The notes under the pieces: generated by a model
The model's input: only the letters and a program-made list of their open reading frames with translations
Told to the model about the DNA's origin: nothing
The model's database searches: none
In this document: positions 60,695-64,000 of the stretch, in pieces
Numbering within the stretch: the first letter of the stretch is position 1
Layout: each line of letters begins with the position of its first letter
Position numbers and translations under genes: made by a program
Assembly (NCBI RefSeq): GCF_001427305.1
Contig: NZ_LMFZ01000012.1
Location: 1-64,000, forward strand
Source of the DNA: Duganella sp. Root1480D1
Lineage (GTDB): Bacteria > Pseudomonadota > Gammaproteobacteria > Burkholderiales > Burkholderiaceae_D
Reading direction: 5' to 3'
DNA: 64,000 nucleotides

Positions 60695-61312
60695 TTATTT
60701 CAGTGCGCCGAATGGATCGGCGCTAGGGGTGGATGCAGGTGGTTTGGCGCCCTGTACCCGGTTGCGGACAGCATTGGCAGCCGCATTGGCGGTGGAATTG
60801 CTGTTGGAGCGAACTGGCGGTTTTTTATCGGCGGTCGGCACCAGCACAGTTTCGCCCAGGCTCTCGCGCAGCAGCTTGGCCAGGTCTTGGGATTCGGTAC
60901 GGATGGAACCGGACAGGTTGTTCTGGCGGCTCAAGTCACCCAGGGCACGAGTCGACAGGCGCAGGCCGGAAATGGCGATGATGCTGTTGGCTAGCTGGTC
61001 GGACGGATCGCGTACCAGGATCTCCTGGGCGCTGATGATCGCCTCGCCATATTGCCCTGCGTCATAACGGGACTGGGCGATGTTCACCCATGGCGATTTG
61101 TCGGCAGGGTAGGCAGTGGCGGTTTCCTTCCACAGGGTGATGGCCTGCTCTTGTTTACCGGCCACCTTGGCTTCGGTTGCCCGGGCCAGCATGTCTTCCA
61201 GCTTCGGTTTTACCGGAGCGGCGACCTTGGGTTCCACAGTCTGGCAAGCAGACAGGGAAGCAGCGATTGCTGCGATGCACAAAATACGGGAGATAACAGT
61301 GATTTTCTTCAT
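60695..61312 (-). CDS. TPR lipoprotein heading the tssB operon
   Basis: A 205-residue lipoprotein. The signal peptide ends in a lipobox LSAC, so the mature protein starts at that Cys (about residue 23). It has two TPR-like helical repeats (LARATEAKVAGKQEQAITLWKETATAYP; VNIAQSRYDAGQYGEAIISAQEIL), then a Ser/Asn-rich tail. It does not look like TssJ, which has a transthyretin fold, but it is the only lipoprotein in the cluster. An outer-membrane role for the T6SS is inferred from being first in the tssBC operon. ATG 61312 fits the GAGG site better than ATG 61324. Confidence 0.8.
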   Translation of the reverse strand: MKKITVISRILCIAAIAASLSACQTVEPKVAAPVKPKLEDMLARATEAKVAGKQEQAITLWKETATAYPADKSPWVNIAQSRYDAGQYGEAIISAQEILVRDPSDQLANSIIAISGLRLSTRALGDLSRQNNLSGSIRTESQDLAKLLRESLGETVLVPTADKKPPVRSNSNSTANAAANAVRNRVQGAKPPASTPSADPFGALK

Positions 61313-61516
61313 AACTAACCTCATCGAACGGACAAATAGCTTTTTTACAATAGTTGCGTCCGACGAACGTTAGCAGAAAAAAAATATTACCCCCGCACAA
61401 TTGAATCTCACCAATATTCACACCCCCGCGCACGATTGAGCCTTTTAATACAGGCTTTCCAAGGAAGTGTTATTGTTCTGGCACTTACCAGAAAACAATT
61501 ATCAGAAGGATCATAG
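61313..61516. promoter_or_regulatory. Divergent regulatory region between the two T6SS operons
   Basis: An AT-rich 204 bp gap between the tssB operon (minus) and tssK (plus). It contains CAATTGAATCTC (61398-61409), which matches 12 of 12 bases of the vgrG-promoter palindrome region and reads GATTCAATTG on the minus strand. It also contains GCGCACGATTGA (61428-61439), shared with the region upstream of the TagX operon, and a TTCTGG/CCAGAA inverted repeat (61476-61493). No unambiguous -35/-10 pair was found for either operon. Confidence 0.5.
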
Positions 61517-62857
61517 ATGGCCAGCAAGGTGTTATGGGGGGAAGGTTTGTTTCTGCGCCCCCAGCATTTCCAGCAGCAGGACCGCTATCACGAGCACCGT
61601 TTGCATCGCAGCGTAAAAGCCGTGCACCCGTATGCGTGGGGCGTTGATCGCATGTCGATCGACATGGAAGCCCTGGCGCATAACACATTGCGCCTGCTCG
61701 AACTGTCTTTGGTATTGCCGGATGGTGAATTGATCGAAGCGCCGGGTCACGACAACCTGCCGGAAGCGATCGACCTGGGCCAGCTGGCACAATCGCAGCA
61801 CAGCGTGACGTGGTATGCCGCCCTGCCCGTGTTCAAACACTTCGGTGGAAATTTTGCGGCAGCCGGCCAATCGTCGAACGGAGCCCGCTTCTCGCAAGCC
61901 AATGCCGAAACGCCCGACCTGTACACCCAGGCTGCGCAAGCCGAACTGGCCTACCTGAAAAAGTCGCTGCGCCTGGTATCGGACGCCGAACCGCGCGAAG
62001 GCTATGTGTGCCTGCCACTGCTGCGCCTGCGCCGCCTGTCCACTGGCGGCTTCGAACTCGATCCGGGCTTTGTACCGCCAAGCCTGACCATCCGCACGGC
62101 CCAGCCCTTGTTCCTGCAATTGCGCCGCCTGCTCGATGCGCTGCAGGCCAAGGTCAATGCGCTGTACGGGCACCATCGCGAGCCAAGCCGCAACGTGATC
62201 GAATTCCGCAGCGGCGACATGTCCACGTTCTGGCTGCTGCATACTGCCAGCACCGCTTTCGCCTCGCTGTCGCACTACTACCATAACCCCGAGCTGCATC
62301 CGGAACGCTTGTACGAACAACTGCTGTCGCTGGCCGGCGCGCTGATGACGTATTCGCGCAGTTGGTCGCTATCCGACCTGCCGCCATACCGCCACGACGA
62401 TCCGGGTCCGGCATTTACACAACTTTACATGATCGTGCGCGAATTGCTGGATACGGTGATTTCCTCGCGCTACTTCGCCATCGCCCTGTCGCAGCCAAAG
62501 CCGGCCCACCACCGCGGCATGCTCGATTCCGGCAAGATCAGCGAAGACACCACTTTCTACCTGGCTGTCGGCGCCGAAATGCCGGCCGTGGAACTGGTGG
62601 AGGTAGTGCCGCTGCGCTTCAAGGTCGGCGCGCCGGACGACGTCGAAAAGCTGGTGCTGTCGGCCATGCCGGGCGTGCGCCTGGCGCACGCGCCGCAAGT
62701 GCCGGCGGCAGTGCCGGTGCGTCCGGACACCTGCTACTTCACGCTGGACTCCAAAGGCCCGCTGTACGAGCGCATGCTGCAGGCCCAGTCCATCGAAATC
62801 TATGCCCCCGCCGGCATGCGCGAATTGCGTCTTGAATTGATTGCTGTGAACTCCTGA
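61517..62857 (+). CDS. tssK: T6SS baseplate protein TssK
   Basis: A 446-residue protein with the TssK hallmark start (KVLWGEGLFLRPQHFQQQDRY). TssK trimers link the baseplate wedge to TssL/TssM. Full length, with an AAGGA ribosome site. First gene of the second plus operon. Confidence 0.97.
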   Translation: MASKVLWGEGLFLRPQHFQQQDRYHEHRLHRSVKAVHPYAWGVDRMSIDMEALAHNTLRLLELSLVLPDGELIEAPGHDNLPEAIDLGQLAQSQHSVTWYAALPVFKHFGGNFAAAGQSSNGARFSQANAETPDLYTQAAQAELAYLKKSLRLVSDAEPREGYVCLPLLRLRRLSTGGFELDPGFVPPSLTIRTAQPLFLQLRRLLDALQAKVNALYGHHREPSRNVIEFRSGDMSTFWLLHTASTAFASLSHYYHNPELHPERLYEQLLSLAGALMTYSRSWSLSDLPPYRHDDPGPAFTQLYMIVRELLDTVISSRYFAIALSQPKPAHHRGMLDSGKISEDTTFYLAVGAEMPAVELVEVVPLRFKVGAPDDVEKLVLSAMPGVRLAHAPQVPAAVPVRPDTCYFTLDSKGPLYERMLQAQSIEIYAPAGMRELRLELIAVNS

Positions 62858-62870
62858 ACCAGAGCAGAAC

Positions 62871-63629
62871 ATGAACACCATCGCCCCACCTTCACTTATT
62901 GCCGAACCAATTGCCGCACCGGCCGCCAACGGCTCCCTGCTGGACATGATGTACGACGGCTTCTACGCCCTGTTCATGCTGAAGAACGGCAGCGCCCCCC
63001 AGGACCACACCGAATTCCAGTCGCGCATGACGCGCTTCCTCGACGACTTCGGCCGCAACGCACGCAAGAAGAACGCCTCCGCCGACGATATCGACGCCGC
63101 CAAATACGCCTTCTGCGCAGCGGTCGACGAGATCATCCTGCGCTCCCACTTCTCGATCCGCGATGCCTGGGAAATGAGGCCACTGCAACTGACCCTGTTC
63201 GGCGACCAGCTCGCCGGTGAAAACTTCTTCAACCGCCTGGACGCACTGCGCACCCGCAGCAGCGAGCACGTGGAAGCGCTGGAAGTGTTCCATATGTGCC
63301 TGCTGCTTGGCTTCCAGGGCCGCTATATCCTGGAAGGCTCGGAAAAACTGGGCTACCTGACCAGCCGCCTGGGCGACGAAATCGCCCACATGAAGGGCCG
63401 CCGCCCAGGCTTCGCGCCGCACGCCGAACGTCCCGACCAGGTGATGCACAAGCTGCGCAGCGACCTGCCGCTGTGGGTGCTGTGCTCCGTGTTCGCACTG
63501 ATTTCCGCACTGGCCTATATCGGCCTGCGCACTTCGCTGTCCAGCCATACGGCGCAGCAAGTGAGCGCCTATAACGACGTGGTGCGCATGGCGCCGCGCC
63601 AGGCCCACGTCACCATCACCCTGCCGTGA
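62871..63629 (+). CDS. tssL: T6SS membrane subunit TssL (DotU/IcmH)
   Basis: A 252-residue tail-anchored inner-membrane protein. The cytoplasmic DotU domain (LDMMYDGFYALFMLKNG, YAFCAAVDEIIL, GENFFNRLD, LEVFHMCLLLGFQGRY) is followed by a single membrane segment (LWVLCSVFALISALAYIGL) and a short periplasmic tail. There is no OmpA extension, so peptidoglycan anchoring would be left to the OmpA protein encoded at 50265. The stop overlaps the next vgrG ATG (TGATG). Confidence 0.96.
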   Translation: MNTIAPPSLIAEPIAAPAANGSLLDMMYDGFYALFMLKNGSAPQDHTEFQSRMTRFLDDFGRNARKKNASADDIDAAKYAFCAAVDEIILRSHFSIRDAWEMRPLQLTLFGDQLAGENFFNRLDALRTRSSEHVEALEVFHMCLLLGFQGRYILEGSEKLGYLTSRLGDEIAHMKGRRPGFAPHAERPDQVMHKLRSDLPLWVLCSVFALISALAYIGLRTSLSSHTAQQVSAYNDVVRMAPRQAHVTITLP

Positions 63630-64000
63630 TGCGGTCGCTGTTTGGAACAGGCCTGGCCCAGCACGGCCGCCTGTTGACGCTCTCCAGCGCCCAGGAATCC
63701 GGCTTGCCGGAAAGCCTGATGGCGGAACGCTTTGTCGGCCGCGAAGGCGTGAATGAACTGTTCTGCTTCGACGTCGACGCGCTCAGCACATCCACCAGCC
63801 TGGACCTCGGCCAGTTCATCGGCGAAGAACTCACCATCCGCCTGTTGCAGCCGGATGGCAGCCGCCGTTCGTGGCACGGCTTGTGCACCCAAGCGAGCTG
63901 GCTTGGCGCCGACGGCGGCGTGGCGCGCTACCGCATGCGCCTGGAACCGGCGCTGGCCCTGCTGCGCCTGCGGCGCGACAACTTCATCTTCCAGGACAAG
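63629..64000 (+). CDS. vgrG: VgrG spike protein, 5' part (cut by window end)
   Basis: The first 124 codons of a second VgrG. The segments LLTLSSAQESGLPESLMAERFVGREGVNELFCFDVDALS (in part) and GQFIGEELTIRLLQPDG, WHGLCTQASWLG and RMRLEPALALLRLRRDNFIFQDK (in part) are typical of the VgrG gp27-like N-terminus. ATG 63629 overlaps the tssL stop, so it is translated with tssL. It is only weakly similar to the VgrG at 32847 in its first residues. The rest lies outside the window. Confidence 0.9.
   Translation, partial: MRSLFGTGLAQHGRLLTLSSAQESGLPESLMAERFVGREGVNELFCFDVDALSTSTSLDLGQFIGEELTIRLLQPDGSRRSWHGLCTQASWLGADGGVARYRMRLEPALALLRLRRDNFIFQDK

Noticed and set aside
60695..61312. The TPR lipoprotein as TssJ
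   Set aside because: It is all-helical with TPR-like repeats and a Ser/Asn-rich tail, whereas TssJ is a beta-rich transthyretin fold. Only the lipobox is common.
61480..61496. Sigma-54 promoter upstream of tssK (TGGCAC element)
   Set aside because: The -24 part is perfect, but the -12 part reads CAGAA instead of TTGCA and lacks the GC dinucleotide at the required distance.

Overview
The window looks like chromosomal DNA of a GC-rich betaproteobacterium, most likely Oxalobacteraceae (Massilia, Duganella, Telluria or Janthinobacterium type). This is inferred from gene content and protein style, namely a GspA/GspB pair, a FimV-like protein, a non-PTS GlcNAc operon and a TssJ-less type VI secretion cluster. 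No rRNA or marker gene was available to prove it. No tRNA, rRNA, CRISPR array or insertion sequence was recognised.

Region 1 (1-1.6 kb) is AT-richer and accessory. It has one integron-type attC-like site (185-239) followed by three small plus-strand ORFs of unknown role, two of them followed by the same 14-base motif. Region 2 (1.6-18.1 kb) is mostly housekeeping: CsbD, a methyltransferase, an M13 peptidase, an HDOD protein, a FliT-like protein and a YjfB-like protein (both behind sigma-28-like promoters), a candidate structured ncRNA, a FimV-like protein, fumarase C, an S4 protein, a two-gene bufferin (copper peptide) locus with a BufB-BufC fusion, a lipase, an operon of two small unknown genes with gspA-gspB-mobB, and a GIN-domain protein with 16 alternating repeats.

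Region 3 (18.2-29 kb) is one long plus-strand operon for N-acetylglucosamine and chito-oligosaccharide use: GlcNAc kinase, GntR regulator, NagA, NagB-II, binding protein, two permeases, GH3 hexosaminidase, AmpG-like MFS transporter and ABC ATPase. It starts from a consensus promoter surrounded by repeated half-sites. Together the proteins would import the sugar by ABC and MFS routes, trim oligomers, phosphorylate GlcNAc, deacetylate it and deaminate it to fructose-6-phosphate. A secreted TPR protein follows.

Region 4 (30.4-41.9 kb) is a T6SS effector and immunity island: a tandem PoNi-type immunity protein, a VgrG with a C-terminal transthyretin-like extension, a large effector combining a lysozyme-like N-terminus with an M15 peptidase C-terminus, and several exported, partly paralogous proteins that look like immunity proteins. 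Two operons here share a near-identical promoter with a perfect GATTCAATTGAATC palindrome.

Region 5 (41.9 kb to the end) is the T6SS structural cluster. One plus operon carries a TagX-like M15 peptidase, PAAR, an unknown membrane protein, TssM, TagF, an OmpA protein and TssA. A minus operon carries a TPR lipoprotein, TssB, TssC, Hcp, TssE, TssF, TssG and ClpV. A second plus operon carries TssK, TssL and a VgrG cut by the window end. No TssJ was found, and the gene set resembles the TssJ-less Acinetobacter-type systems. Partial copies of the effector-island operator and a shared 12-mer upstream of the two plus-strand T6SS operons suggest common control.
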